From NCBI RefSeq assembly GCF_964199755.1, contig NC_133910.1, forward strand, positions 7,834,501 to 7,898,500: a stretch of 64,000 bases of DNA, in the 5' to 3' direction. The stretch comes from Larus michahellis. Its lineage: Eukaryota; Chordata; Aves; Charadriiformes; Laridae. Shown here piece after piece: positions 24,073 through 34,896 of this stretch (position 1 is its first letter; each line of letters begins with the position of its first letter). The notes under the pieces are model-generated. The model did no database searches. It saw only the letters and a program-made list of their open reading frames with translations, and was not told the origin of the DNA. The position numbers and the translations under genes were made by a program.

Positions 24073-27000
24073 ACTTTCTGCACTTGCTTGTGGAAGTGTG
24101 CTAACAGAATCACTACACAGTGTCGTTTTTGTCTATTTCCATGTATCATCTGGTGAAACGCTGCATATACACCATGTGTTGCCAAATACAGAAAGTGGGC
24201 TGAAAAATAAATGCTTTTCTTCCTCAGGTAGAGAATTTTGAAGCCATTGTTTTTAACTCTAGTAGTCAAAAAAGAAAATCAGAAACATATGGCTTGAGGT
24301 TTTGTCAACAGAGAGATCCTGGTAAGTAGATGCATCTTTTAGATAGGATGACATGGTTGTCTTGCCTTCACAGATCTCTTTCTTGGGAGGGCTGGCATTC
24401 AACGAGGGAGTGAACTGGTTAATAAAAAATGTAATCCGGGAGCCTCGGCCCTGCGAAGGTATGGTATGGCCCGTTGGTGTCATGGTGTCGGTTGAGTTTT
24501 GAGTGGAATGCTAACTGTGGGGGGGTTAGAAGGTATTTTCCCCTTTGCCTCATGTTGGCTTTGGATGTTTGGGTGTAAGAAGTCTGGCAGAGCCATCTGA
24601 GCTGAGACGTGTCCTGTGAACTCATGTGCACATACTCCAGCAGAGTGGTCTGGCTTCACATCTGGAGCGTTCCAGCTGCTATGTACAGAGTAGACCTTGA
24701 CCATACTCTTTCTTCTTCTCTTCCCAGAAGCCCATTCAACAGTGACCACAAAATATGGGATGCCGTCCAGCCACTCCCAATTCATGTGGTTTTTCTCTGT
24801 CTATTCCTTTCTGTTCCTTTATTTAAGGTAAAAATTCAATGTCAGGTTTTGGCTGTTAATATGTTGAAACACCTGAAATAGATGGCTCCCTTGCTGTGTG
24901 CCACTTCAGTGGCATAATGGAATTAAATCTCAGGAACTGCACAATTTATTGTGGCTAGGGTGGAAGAAGCATGTGTCACTCGACCTGAATGTAGGACTGT
25001 AGTTACCATTGCTGAAAACCAAAGGGTACGGGTGGGCGTCCTATACCTGTCTGGGTACAGGTCTCCTCATTTGCTTTTCCTAAGCTGTGATGATCCACCA
25101 GTGTGAGGGAAGAGGGGGGGAATAGGGACGAGGAAAGAAGAGCCGCTTTCTCATGTGTCTGCTCAGTTTTGTCAGTGGGGTCGTCTGCAATCTTTTAGGT
25201 AATACCTGTTGCCTATTTGCATGACCTTCTAGTTCACCTTCCTTACCAAGTACTGGTTTTACATGCTGTGCTGTGCTTTTCTGAAATTCTCGCTGGGGCA
25301 TGGCTCTGTCTTGTGGCTCCATGTGTGGAGGAGGACAAAACTCACAGTTCTTCCTGGCTTTGTGGACAATGGAGGGACTCTGACGTCTTGGCTCCCTGTT
25401 GCATATGCTCAGCATGTGCCTTTCACATCAGTTGCAGTAATTGTGAGCATTCTGCTTTCCATCACAGCAATCCCTGTTAACAGTTGGAGAGAGAGAAGCG
25501 TGGCTTTCTGGCTTCTCTTTAACTGCTGCCAGTGGGACAGATTGCTGCTGGGATGGTATCGAGCTGCCCATGACCCCACTGGAGTAGAGCTTTCCTAGGG
25601 TTTCAGAGATAGTGAGAACAGAGATAAGGACTGCTCAGCTCCCTGCCACTGTGCTAATGGCTCTCCATCTCTTTCAGAATGCACCAAACAAACAATGCGA
25701 GGTTTCTGGATTTACTATGGCGACATGTGCTGTCCATCTGCCTCGTCACAGTGGCTTTGCTAGTCTCATATAGTAGGTATGGAGCAGTTGTTTGTCTTAT
25801 GCTCTCATACAGTCCTGTGGCCTTTAACAGCCAGCAGACCGGTCATTCCTTATCCTGCATTTCCGATCTAATTCTCGACGACTGCATTGTACAAGTCAGA
25901 GCTTTGCGGAAGTTGCTGTGTTGCCACGAGACCCTTCAAATAAGCAAAGGTGCTACGTGCGTGGTGCTTCACAGAAGCATTTCTAAAAGCCAAGATCAGC
26001 TGAGCTTCTACCAGTTCCCCATCGGCTCCATTGCCACGCTGTAGCCTCACTGCCTCGCCCTCTTTCCAGCACTAATCATGAAAGCATTGCACCATGCCTT
26101 GGCACACCAGCACCTGCAGCATGTGGATTGCTACAGTTGATCAGTCCAGTTGTTTTGCTTGAGCATTAGTCAATAAAAACATTTAGAGCTGTTTGACTTG
26201 CAAGGTTTAGTTGTACTAAGATGAATAAAGAAAAACGAAATTTTGATAATGATTTTTTTTTTCTTTTTAGTAGTTCTAAAAAAATACATGCATATTAAAT
26301 GAGCTCCAGTGATTGGAAAGCAGACAAATTCAGGATAGAAATAAGGCCATGTTTTCCACAGGAAAGTAATTACTTGTTGGCACAGTTGACTGTACACTAG
26401 AACTGATTCCTTATTACTGGTTATTTTTAAAATTCTGACAGGACAATTTCATAAGAGATATATGGTCTAATTCAAATAAAAATTAATTTGAGGAAATCCA
26501 GTGGCCTCTGCTAGGCAGAGGGTCAGATAAGATGATCTTAATGGCTTTATGATATATAGGTGAAAAGAATTTTGAACGTGACTCACGCAGCTTGTGTGCA
26601 TGGATAACTTAACAGACCATTAATGCAGCTTTCTGTGAATGGCTGCAATCACAGTAAGCACGCTGTGGTGGTGCAGCCTTCGTGCTGTCACATTTTAGAG
26701 CAGCAAAATCGTAGCAAAAATGCTGGCTGTGTTCTTAAAAGCTTTTAAGGTCCAGCTTTGGTGGCTTGGAAGGGACTTGTTCTGTTACTGGCTTGGAAAA
26801 GTCGGCCGTGGGAACCAACAGTAATAGTTCCTCAGCTAATCCAAAGATACATGAAGAAGAATGTGGAGGGTTATTGAGTTAAGCCCAAACTAGAAGCGCT
26901 CTAAGCTGAAACTACTGTAGCAGGGAAGACAGTTTTCCCAAGAATTTCCCCCACTTTTTTGCCAGATTTTAGTGGAAAAAAAAAGTAAGATATCCATGTT

Positions 27001-28638
27001 TAACACCTAGAGGATAACAGAATATCTGAGGGTCCAGTGAAGTATCGGTCCTTGAGTCGTGCCTCCTCTTGTTTTAAAGCCTGTCTGGTGACTCTTCTCT
27101 TCCACTGCAGGGTTTATTTGCTTTACCACACCTGGAGCCAAGTCTTATATGGAGGTGTGGCAGGAAGCATCATGGCCATAGCCTGGTTTGCCTTCACACA
27201 AGAGATATTAACTCCTCTCTTCCCAAGGATAGCTGCATGGTAAGTCTCTGTTCTGTGGAGGTTTTATTCCTGCAAGTCTGCATTCTGTGGATTGCTATTT
27301 TGCTTATTAAATGAGTCCATTGTAATGAGCTGGTAACACAGGTGTAGTAGAATTACCTGGCAAAAGAAAATTTCCCTAATCAATCAGTGTTAAAAAAAAA
27401 TAAAAAAAATAAAAATGGTACCTTGCATCTGAAGCAAAATAAAGATACTTCAGTCTCTAAAATTTGAGTCGTAGCTGTGCAAGCCCTGACTGTAAATGGG
27501 CTGCTCAAACTTCTATGAACCACCTAAGTTACAGTTGTTAGAGAATTCCTGGCTTCTGTTCCAGTTTTTCATGCTGACTGTTGTGTAGCCTACTTGTCCT
27601 TCCGTGTTTTCTTGTGTATGCATATACAAAGAATCATATACCTTTGCCTGATATGGGTGGGGGAGAGAGGAAGTTTAAGCCACTGTTAGGTTTGGAAAGC
27701 CCTACTAAAACTGTCAGGCGTGGCTGGGTGCTGGAGAAGCTTTTCGAGCAGAACAGACCTTTCTTAATGAACATCTGATGACCTAGTGAAATTGCAAAGC
27801 CATTTAAATGTAATATAGTCTGAAAACTTTATATAAGGAAAGAAAAAACCAAGAGGTGGTTTTTTTTTTTACTTAAATTTAACAAGGAGCTCCTTTCCCA
27901 CGCTGAAGGGTAACAGAATAGTAATGTTAAATCTGGAGCAGTTTTTGTGCTTTTTTTTTTTTTTCTATTTTGATCAAAATTGTGTTGGAGAAAAAGTCTA
28001 ATTATTTCCTCCTTTCTATCACCTTGTCCATTTCCAGGCCAATTTCAGAGTTCTTTTTAATCCGAGACACCAGCCTCATTCCTAACATCCTGTGGTTTGA
28101 ATACACAGTCACGAGAGCAGAGGCAAGGTAAGTGATTTTTGCGGGGTGGAGGAGCTCTAGCTGGTTTGACTTGTCAGGTGTAGTTATTAATTTATTTTCT
28201 AATATGTAGATAGCTGCTGTGGGTAGAATAGTGCAGACTAAAGAAATACCAAGTTGCGGGTTAACTACTGCGTCTGGAAGGTGAATCTGTAGGGAGTGTT
28301 TGTGATTAAAGAATGTTTCATTTAAATAGTTGGTATTTTAGCTCCTTAGCCCATGTTCTTTGCAAGTAATTGTTTATAATCTTGCATCCACGTGACAGCT
28401 TGTGCGTGGATGTTCTAGGACTGTAAATAATAGGAAGGACTGATCTCCCTGTAGGGTATGGTGGGGGCAGCTTTATTTTTGTGTGGAGCTAAGCAGAGCC
28501 TTACTTTAATCCTCCGAACTTTTGCCCCCTGGTTTGCCACAATACCCTGCGATAGGCTTGGTGCCACCTCTCTCACTGTGCCCTCTGTGTTGCCGTTACA
28601 GAAACAGACAGCGCAAGCTGGGTACGAAGCTCCAGTGA
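14798..28638 (+). CDS. DOLPP1: Dolichyldiphosphatase 1, complete
   Basis: Exons 14798-14873, 22573-22673, 24374-24458, 24728-24827, 25678-25776, 27111-27239, 28038-28127, 28602-28638 (TGA 28636-28638) give 238 aa, the same length as human. Family knowledge: an ER-membrane PAP2-type enzyme that hydrolyses dolichyl pyrophosphate on the luminal side so that dolichyl phosphate can be reused for N-glycosylation. All three phosphatase motifs are visible: K77-x6-R84-P85, P100-S-S-H103 and S153-R154-x5-H160. Hydrophobic segments near 31-53, 106-120, 138-152 and 165-181 fit a multi-pass protein. The start ATG matches the human N-terminus and sits in AAGATGGCC. Transcription is probably driven by the CCAAT-rich CpG island. 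All introns are GT-AG. Confidence 0.97.
14874..22572 (+). other. DOLPP1: DOLPP1 intron 1
   Basis: 7.7-kb intron. The first 0.7 kb is CpG island with a G-quadruplex-type run at 15150-15182. The rest is AT-richer unique sequence with a poly-T run at about 21286-21305. No exon, ncRNA gene or repeat family was recognised. Confidence 0.8.
15150..15182 (+). other. G-quadruplex-type G-run cluster
   Basis: Five or more runs of three or more G separated by 1-2 bases lie on the non-template strand just inside DOLPP1 intron 1. A second cluster lies at 15077-15096. Confidence 0.6.
22573..22673 (+). CDS. DOLPP1: DOLPP1 exon 2
   Basis: Encodes the first membrane segment ([20 protein letters not shown]) and FKRELHT. 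Acceptor TTGTTTCCCTAG; donor GTGAGT. Confidence 0.97.
23151..23233. repeat. Two adjacent short perfect hairpins
   Basis: Hairpin 1: 10-bp arms 23151-23160 and 23164-23173 with a 3-nt loop. Hairpin 2: 11-bp arms 23208-23218 and 23223-23233 with a 4-nt loop. Both contain CTTCTGTCC. They lie in DOLPP1 intron 2. Confidence 0.85.
24042..24069 (+). repeat. Poly-A run of 28
   Basis: An uninterrupted stretch of 28 A in DOLPP1 intron 2. No processed pseudogene was recognised upstream of it. Confidence 0.85.
24374..24458 (+). CDS. DOLPP1: DOLPP1 exon 3, phosphatase motif 1
   Basis: Encodes [20 protein letters not shown] and IREPRPCE, containing the K-x6-R-P motif that binds the phosphate. Ends in phase 1. 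Confidence 0.97.
24728..24827 (+). CDS. DOLPP1: DOLPP1 exon 4, phosphatase motif 2
   Basis: Encodes [20 protein letters not shown] and [12 protein letters not shown]. The PSSH motif supplies the catalytic-site histidine of the PAP2 family. Ends in phase 2. Confidence 0.97.
25678..25776 (+). CDS. DOLPP1: DOLPP1 exon 5
   Basis: Encodes [20 protein letters not shown] and [12 protein letters not shown]. The reading frame stays open for a further 88 codons into the intron, to TAG at 26042. Confidence 0.97.
26172..26177 (+). terminator. DOLPP1: Candidate intronic polyadenylation signal of DOLPP1
   Basis: AATAAA lies 128 bp after the in-frame stop reached by reading through exon 5 into the intron. 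T/G-rich sequence follows (GCTGTTTGACTTG.. TTTAGTTGT). Confidence 0.4.
26497..26560 (+). mobile_element. Possible diverged CR1 3' end
   Basis: GGCAGAGGGTCAGATAAGATGATCTTAATGG resembles the avian CR1 terminal consensus, but the end is degraded. Needs a repeat-library comparison. Confidence 0.35.
27111..27239 (+). CDS. DOLPP1: DOLPP1 exon 6, phosphatase motif 3
   Basis: Encodes [20 protein letters not shown] and the following membrane segment, ending PLFPRIAA. The His of motif 3 (H160) is here. Donor GTAAGT. Confidence 0.97.
28038..28127 (+). CDS. DOLPP1: DOLPP1 exon 7
   Basis: Encodes [20 protein letters not shown] and EYTVTRAEA. Donor GTAAGT. Confidence 0.97.
28602..28638 (+). CDS. DOLPP1: DOLPP1 last coding exon
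   Basis: Encodes the basic tail [12 protein letters not shown] and TGA. The tail is identical to the human one. Confidence 0.96.
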
Positions 28639-31560
28639 CTCGGGAAGCGTGGGGACCAGAGTGCACGTTTTAATGGAGACAGACAAGAGCAGGGACCTGG
28701 GAGCAGCAAGGAGCCTTTTAACAGACGGACCAAAGGAACAGGCAGGGATCATACCCAAAACCTGAAAGCCTTTGCTCTGCTTTAGCAGCTAGCTGGATGC
28801 TCCCTGATGCATGTGGGACCGTGCAGGAGTAGAAACTCATTTTCAACACAGATGCACATTGCCGGTTGGAACGTACCACCATGTCTACGTCAGGGGAGGG
28901 GGGAGAAAATGCCTGGTGTCATGTTCGGGGGAGGGAAAACCAAAAATGAATCCTTTCTGTGACTTTTCTTTTTTTTTTTTTTTCAGCATGAAATATACAC
29001 ACTATTTATTTATTTTTTTAAATGGAACTATTGTTTTTGGGGTGGGTGAGGCATTGATTGTGTGTTTTGTTTTTGCTTTTCGTTTGGGTTTTTCTTTTTG
29101 GAAGAAGATGACAAAACTAATCTCAAGTTGATCATGCTTAATTAGGGCTTTTTATTTTTAAAAACTTCTTAGGAGGGAGGGGAATTAGGATGGTGTGACC
29201 TAGGCAGAAAGGGAGAGGAAGGCTTCCTTTCCTTTCTGTGATCAGTTTGGGAGATCGAAATCTATTCCAACTGCACTTTGTACAGATGGAAAGACAGACT
29301 AAAGATCTGATTTTAAACACTAGTGACGGTTCTGCAGGGAAGCCTGCATGGATACCATTAAGGGGAGAGTGTGTGTAAAACAAAGGAGAACCTGAAATAT
29401 ACTGACTATTTTTTTTTTTCCCCACTGCTGCTCCTGTTGTGTAATTAGCAAGAGTGTCTTTCTCAGAATCTCTTCTAGATGGCAAGATTATCATACATAT
29501 CTCTCGTCTATTCCCTCTCTTCCTTTATACTTTTATTACCTCAGGGTTGCTGTGATCTGTACAGCTTCTGTTGTTGTATTGAGCGTGCTACCGATGGCAC
29601 TAGAAAGCCTGTTGGCTATAAGCAGGGCTGTGCTCCAGTAAGAGTCAGCCCAAAGCCTTACAAAATTCAGTTGCTAGTCTCTGTCTTAAGCACTGGATTT
29701 TTATTTTTTTTTTCTGTTAAAGCTTAAGGGAGGGAATTTTAAGAATGATCAAAGTGACAACCATAAATGAATAACAAGGCAAATGACTAATATCTAGCTG
29801 AGCTGCTGTCTGAATTATTTCTCCAGGAGTCCTGTTAGAGTCCAACCGTGAACTCAAGTAGTGAGCTTGTCCTAGCAGAGACTCCTACGTTACAGCGGCT
29901 TGGTCAGGGTTCTGCAGTAGTAACCTTGAATGCTGAACTCCTGCAAGCAAGTTTTGCTTTCCATCCTTCTTCCATTCTGATTCTTCGTTTGGCCAGTCAG
30001 CTCTCTGGATGCTCTGTCTCTGTGGGAGTGTGCCTGCCATCTGTGTGTGCTGGTGATGCCTACGACCTCTGTGATCCATGAGTTAACCTGGCAAGGGCTA
30101 TACTCAAAGTGCTTCAGGGCTGTGCATGGACACTTTCTGTATTTCGAGTATATAATGCAGCAGTTCAAGTGTAACTACAGGGGAGTATTTATTCAAAGCA
30201 CAATTGACTTGAACTTTCACAGATAAAGGACAGCTTCTGAACTGGCTCAAAGGTCATCGGTGTGCCTTCGATGCAGTCATGTCAGCAGAGGTAAAATGAC
30301 TGTCACATCTCGGTCTCGCTGCCTGTTTTACAATCTCCACTTTAATCAGACTCCTGCATTATAAAGCTGCTTGAAGTGAGATGTGTTTCTGTTCATCTTG
30401 ATCTTTTTTTTATTTTTTTAAGTTTTCATCTGTGCCTGTTGCCAAAGGAGTTTGTGTGTTCGTATGGAGTGGGAGCTGCTGTAGAAAAACCGTTGGACAA
30501 CCAGAGTGTTAATTGTAGAAAGCCGTGATCCTCATCTAGGAGATCAGGAATGAAGGCTGTTTAAATTTCTGTGTTTAAGTAGCTATGGGTAGTAAATGGT
30601 TTTCAGTTGTTACAGCAAATACATTATTTTTTTTTTTGTAAGAACTCTTTAGTATTTACATAACGTGAGCAATCCTATTAACATCCAAAGGACCTGGGCA
30701 CTGGATCTGCTTTGAAGGTGCACCAGAATAAAGAGGCATTTTGCAGGTTTCACAGGGACATTTGATCTGACTTAGGCCAGCTCTACTAAAATGAGACAGG
30801 ACATCAGATGAGCCACATGATATGGTAGTACCATATGTTTCAGTCTGAAAGCTGGTACTTATCACTTATTTCTTTATCACTTATTTCTTGCAAAACCATT
30901 TCTTTCCTTTTTATATCTCTTGTAAGTTAACTTACAAAGCCAGAACAATTCTCTTCCCCAAGGACAAAGCTGAAAGAGTGGATTGTTTCAGGAGTGGCTA
31001 GCACTTTCCTAGCCCCTCTTAAGCTGTTACGACAGACTGCTGGAAAAACTATGTGTGGAAGCACCTATTGAGAACGAGAGCATAGGGGAGAGGTTTCATC
31101 CCCTTGTGGAGAGCAGCGTAGTATAAAAAGCTATTCCACTTCACGTTGCCTTCAAACCCAAGCTTCCTACAGTAATTCTTAGGAGTAAGGGAAAGAAAGA
31201 AGAGCTCTTTTAAGACACTGTAATAAACTCTTCTCTGTTCTCTGTGAGTTGTTTGTAATCTGCATCTTCTACCTACTTTTGCTGTACCTTTCCTGAAATC
31301 TTTGCAATACTTGATGTAGTAGAAATTCCTTAGTGATCCCATGGATTTTCTTAACTAAATGGTGCTGTGCAGGAAAAAGTTTGAGCTCTGCCTTATTATC
31401 CTACACTTGTATGACATCTCCTGCCACTAGTTTCTGAAATGGAATATTTTCTTTGGAATACATGGCTTTGCAAGCAGATGCTTTCTATTCCTCCCCTATA
31501 CTCGAGGGGGCTGGATGGAGATTCTGAGACAATAAAAGGAAGGTGACAGAATGCTGTGGT
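28639..31560 (+). other. DOLPP1: DOLPP1 3'UTR and downstream sequence
   Basis: No exon is seen. AATAAA hexamers on the plus strand at 30727, 31222 and 31531 are candidate ends. The one at 31222 is followed by a TGTGAGTTGTTTGT element and looks strongest. Confidence 0.5.
31222..31255 (+). terminator. DOLPP1: Candidate DOLPP1 polyadenylation site
   Basis: AATAAA at 31222-31227 with a GT-rich downstream element. It would give a 2.6-kb 3'UTR. The alternative signal at 31531-31536 is also plausible. Confidence 0.4.
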
Positions 31561-31662
31561 TCACTGTTCTTGCTGTCCCCGCACAAACATCCTCCCATAA
31601 GCGTAGTTCTGTAACTTCTGCAGTGTCTAAGGAGATTTAAGCCTTTTTGTAGCACTTATCTG

Positions 31663-34600
31663 TTTATTGTGTTTCATTTTATTCAAAGAACGTTTCAAAA
31701 CTTTGCATGACATGGATTACGCTACGGAAACAGTATGTAACACAGCTAACCAGCAAAGCATGCAACACTAGCAGGCTGTGTCATAAATTGCACTCATACC
31801 CCAAGAGTTATCTGAATATTTTCAGTCTATGCATTTCTTAATTATTTGTTCCAAACCGGTAGTTTTTCTGGAACTTAAGTTTCTTGTATGTAATGTGCCT
31901 TTAAGACAATGGACATCTCTTGATGAAACGATCAGAAACAGGGAGGAGAACAGTATTCAATAAGTCAACACCAAAAAAATCAAGAAGGTATAGATCAGGA
32001 GGTCATGACATTTTAGAACTTGTACAACAAGAAAAGACTTTTTAAAGGAAAAACCTTGTAATGATTTTAGTGTCCTTTCAAGCACTTAAAAAATCAGCTT
32101 CATTCATCTGAGTTTCAGCTCCGTATATCATTAAGGATGCATTAAGTGGTTTATGAATCTTGTATCTCTTTCAATGTCATAGTCTGCTTCTTGCAGCTGT
32201 ACTCTGCTGAAGCTAGTGGGATATCCAGATTTAGATCCAGAATAGATCAATCCCATCTTCTGAGATAACGGTCACAGCAGCACGTAGTTCTGCTTAATCT
32301 TTAATAGGCACTTTCCTTTGAGAGCCTTCCCTTTTGATGGGCCAGTCTCAAATACTTAAGTGGCAATACTGTAGCATCAGTGGTTGAAGGCATTGCAGAC
32401 AGGGAAAAATAACTCATCCCCTGGCAAGAGAGGTTGGTTCAGTATGGGGGGAGGATTACTTTGTCAAAAAGAATATATTTTTCAATGTAAAAGGCTCCAT
32501 AAACCCAGATGTTATTCCAGCAAGGTTTGGTCTTTTATGTAGTATTTACATAATCACTTACACTCTGATAATACTGAGTATCCTCTTGCAGTTTTCAGTC
32601 TAATTCATACAGAGGAGTCAACAGAGCAGGGATGTGTGCTCGCAGGTTTGTAGTGCTCCTATTGGTTGGTTTTTTTTTTTTAGATTATCTCACTCCATTC
32701 AGGACTCTTGTAAAAGATCAACTAAATCCATGTAGATGATGTGAAAGTGGCAGTTCATACAATCACTGGCTGTGCAGGTGAGTTTCAGTTAAATTTTCCT
32801 TTTTAAGGTTTATTTAGGTATAAGATAGAAGCTTTGAAATAACATTCTTTTAGGAAAAAATGCAGTAGTGTTGGCTTGTGTCTTTCAAGAAGCAAATTAG
32901 AGAATTCTTTTTTTTCTTTAAACAGGTTTAGTGCAAATTTCTTTACAGATATTCACCAAGGCACTTTGATCATATCCCTTGCTGTTCTATGATCAGAAAA
33001 GTAGAAATTATGACCAGGTATTTCCCTGTAACAAAACAGGCCATCAGACTCCTAATGCTTCTTGTTTATGGTGATGTCCCAGCAGCCACATCTTGAAGGG
33101 TGTGCAATTTAGATATTAAATTCCTGTTGCAGAAATAGCATTATAATTCTTCATTACCCTATGATTTTTACTAAATAAAAGTATAGTCAGGAGCTTGGAT
33201 TCTGGCAGATTCGTTGGAAGTACTGCTTACAAAAATTCCTATGCTAAAATTGTATGTTAATGTTTATATATAATCTTTTACTGCCTCAAGTTTGTCAACT
33301 GAACATGAAGACACTATCATGAGATCATGCTCTCGCAAAATAGAGCTGGCACAAATCTGGCAGTAAGAAAAATGGCAGTAAGAAAAAAAAAAAAAAAACA
33401 CTCCCAAGAGTATCAGAAAAGTTGCTGTACTGTCACTGCAGGAAAAATGGCTGCCACAATGGACAAACATCTACAGTCCTCGCATGTTTTCAGCTTTCTT
33501 CCTGCTTTTCAAGATTTTTCTGCCTTGTCAAAGGAGAGTGATGTGGGCCAGAAATGGAAGTATATTCTGGAGTTCCTGATCAGAAAAATTCTTACTTGTC
33601 CACAACTCGGGCATAACACATTATGCACAAATATGTTGTTCCTGAAATCAAGGTATAAAACCACATTGGATTAATGTGCGCTCTGAAGGAGACCAGGCAT
33701 GTGGCCTTCTGGGTAGTAAACAGAAAGTCAGCATCTGTTTCTTTTCCTCAATTCCAAAGAAAGGTACAAAGGAGCAAGTGTCCTGCTAAATGCATAGGCA
33801 ATCCCTTCTCCTCTCCACAAATGTTAAGGTACATAAAGCCAAAGCTAGCAAAACCTGTGTGAGAGGGAAGTTTTGTAGAAGGTTTGTGGAGAAAAAGCTT
33901 TATGCCGAGCCTGAAGATCAATGGCTAGGACCACAATAGCAAGCTTAACAAAAAGCCCAGAACAACAAAAAACCCACCTTACTTTGTAGCAAATGATATT
34001 CTGTTGTTAATGGGGTCAGTGCAACGAACAGGAGATCCCAGCATCCTAAAATAAGGAGAAGGGAACATTCCCAGGCTTGTAAAGCATCTAATGGTCGGAG
34101 TGCCTGGGATAAGTACTGCAGTGCACTCTAACGAGACTGGATCTGCTCTGACTTAAGAACTTCTTTCTCCTCTTGCCAAAGTTCAATGGTGACGTTTTGC
34201 TGGAGCAGCAGAAAAATCTTCAGTCAAGTCTGAAAGATGCTGCGCTCTTCAGAAGACTAAACCAGCAAAAAGACTTGGTCTTACAGTAGTTCCATCATAT
34301 AATAAACATTCCTTGCCTTTTCTGGAGAAGAACTACCTTCCTCACCAAGTGGATTTAGATAGTGGTAAGGACTGTCCTTTCTGTATTCCTTTACAGTAAG
34401 TTCCATAAAAATAATATTTCGGTCCTCTTTGAGGACAGGAAGGTGCACTTTGCATTGATGGGAAAAGATCAGTCAGTTCTACTTCGGTGTTTCCTCTCAC
34501 CACAGAGGCTGATACCTGCAGATGACCAGTCTGTAATTTCTTGCTGAAGACACGTGGTAGATGCCCTCCTAGGTTCCAGGCAGGGTAAGATGTCCCCTCA

Positions 34601-34680
34601 ATCATTTTCTGAGGAACTGGGAACTTCAGTGCATGAGGGATAGCCCCCTTTAATTGGGAGTTTTGCATCATGTTTGCCTC
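31663..34680 (-). other. CRAT: CRAT 3' flank / possible 3'UTR
   Basis: About 3 kb without a coding exon on either strand. On the minus strand two AATAAA signals occur close together (TTTATT at 31663-31668 and 31678-31683 on plus), the clearest pair downstream of the CRAT stop. Whether the transcript runs that far is unproven. A poly-A run lies at about 33380-33398. Confidence 0.4.
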
Positions 34681-34896
34681 TTACAATTTGGATTTAGGAG
34701 TGGACTGGAGCAAGATCCTCATGTCTAGCAGTGCTTTCTCAAGATAATGTGACATGCGGGCTGCGTTTGTGTCAGCACAGCTGTTGAATGCTGAAATTGC
34801 AAAGTTGATGTGTTCATCCATAGGGTTGTAACAGATTCCGTAGCCATCTGGAACCACGGGACCAAAACACATCACACAGTCTGTCTTTGCTGGGAC
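34681..34896 (-). CDS. CRAT: CRAT last exon with peroxisomal signal
   Basis: Encodes [40 protein letters not shown] and a tail ending STPKSKL before TAA. SKL is the canonical type 1 peroxisomal targeting tripeptide. Confidence 0.97.
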   Translation of the reverse strand, partial: VPAKTDCVMCFGPVVPDGYGICYNPMDEHINFAISAFNSCADTNAARMSHYLEKALLDMRILLQSTPKSKL

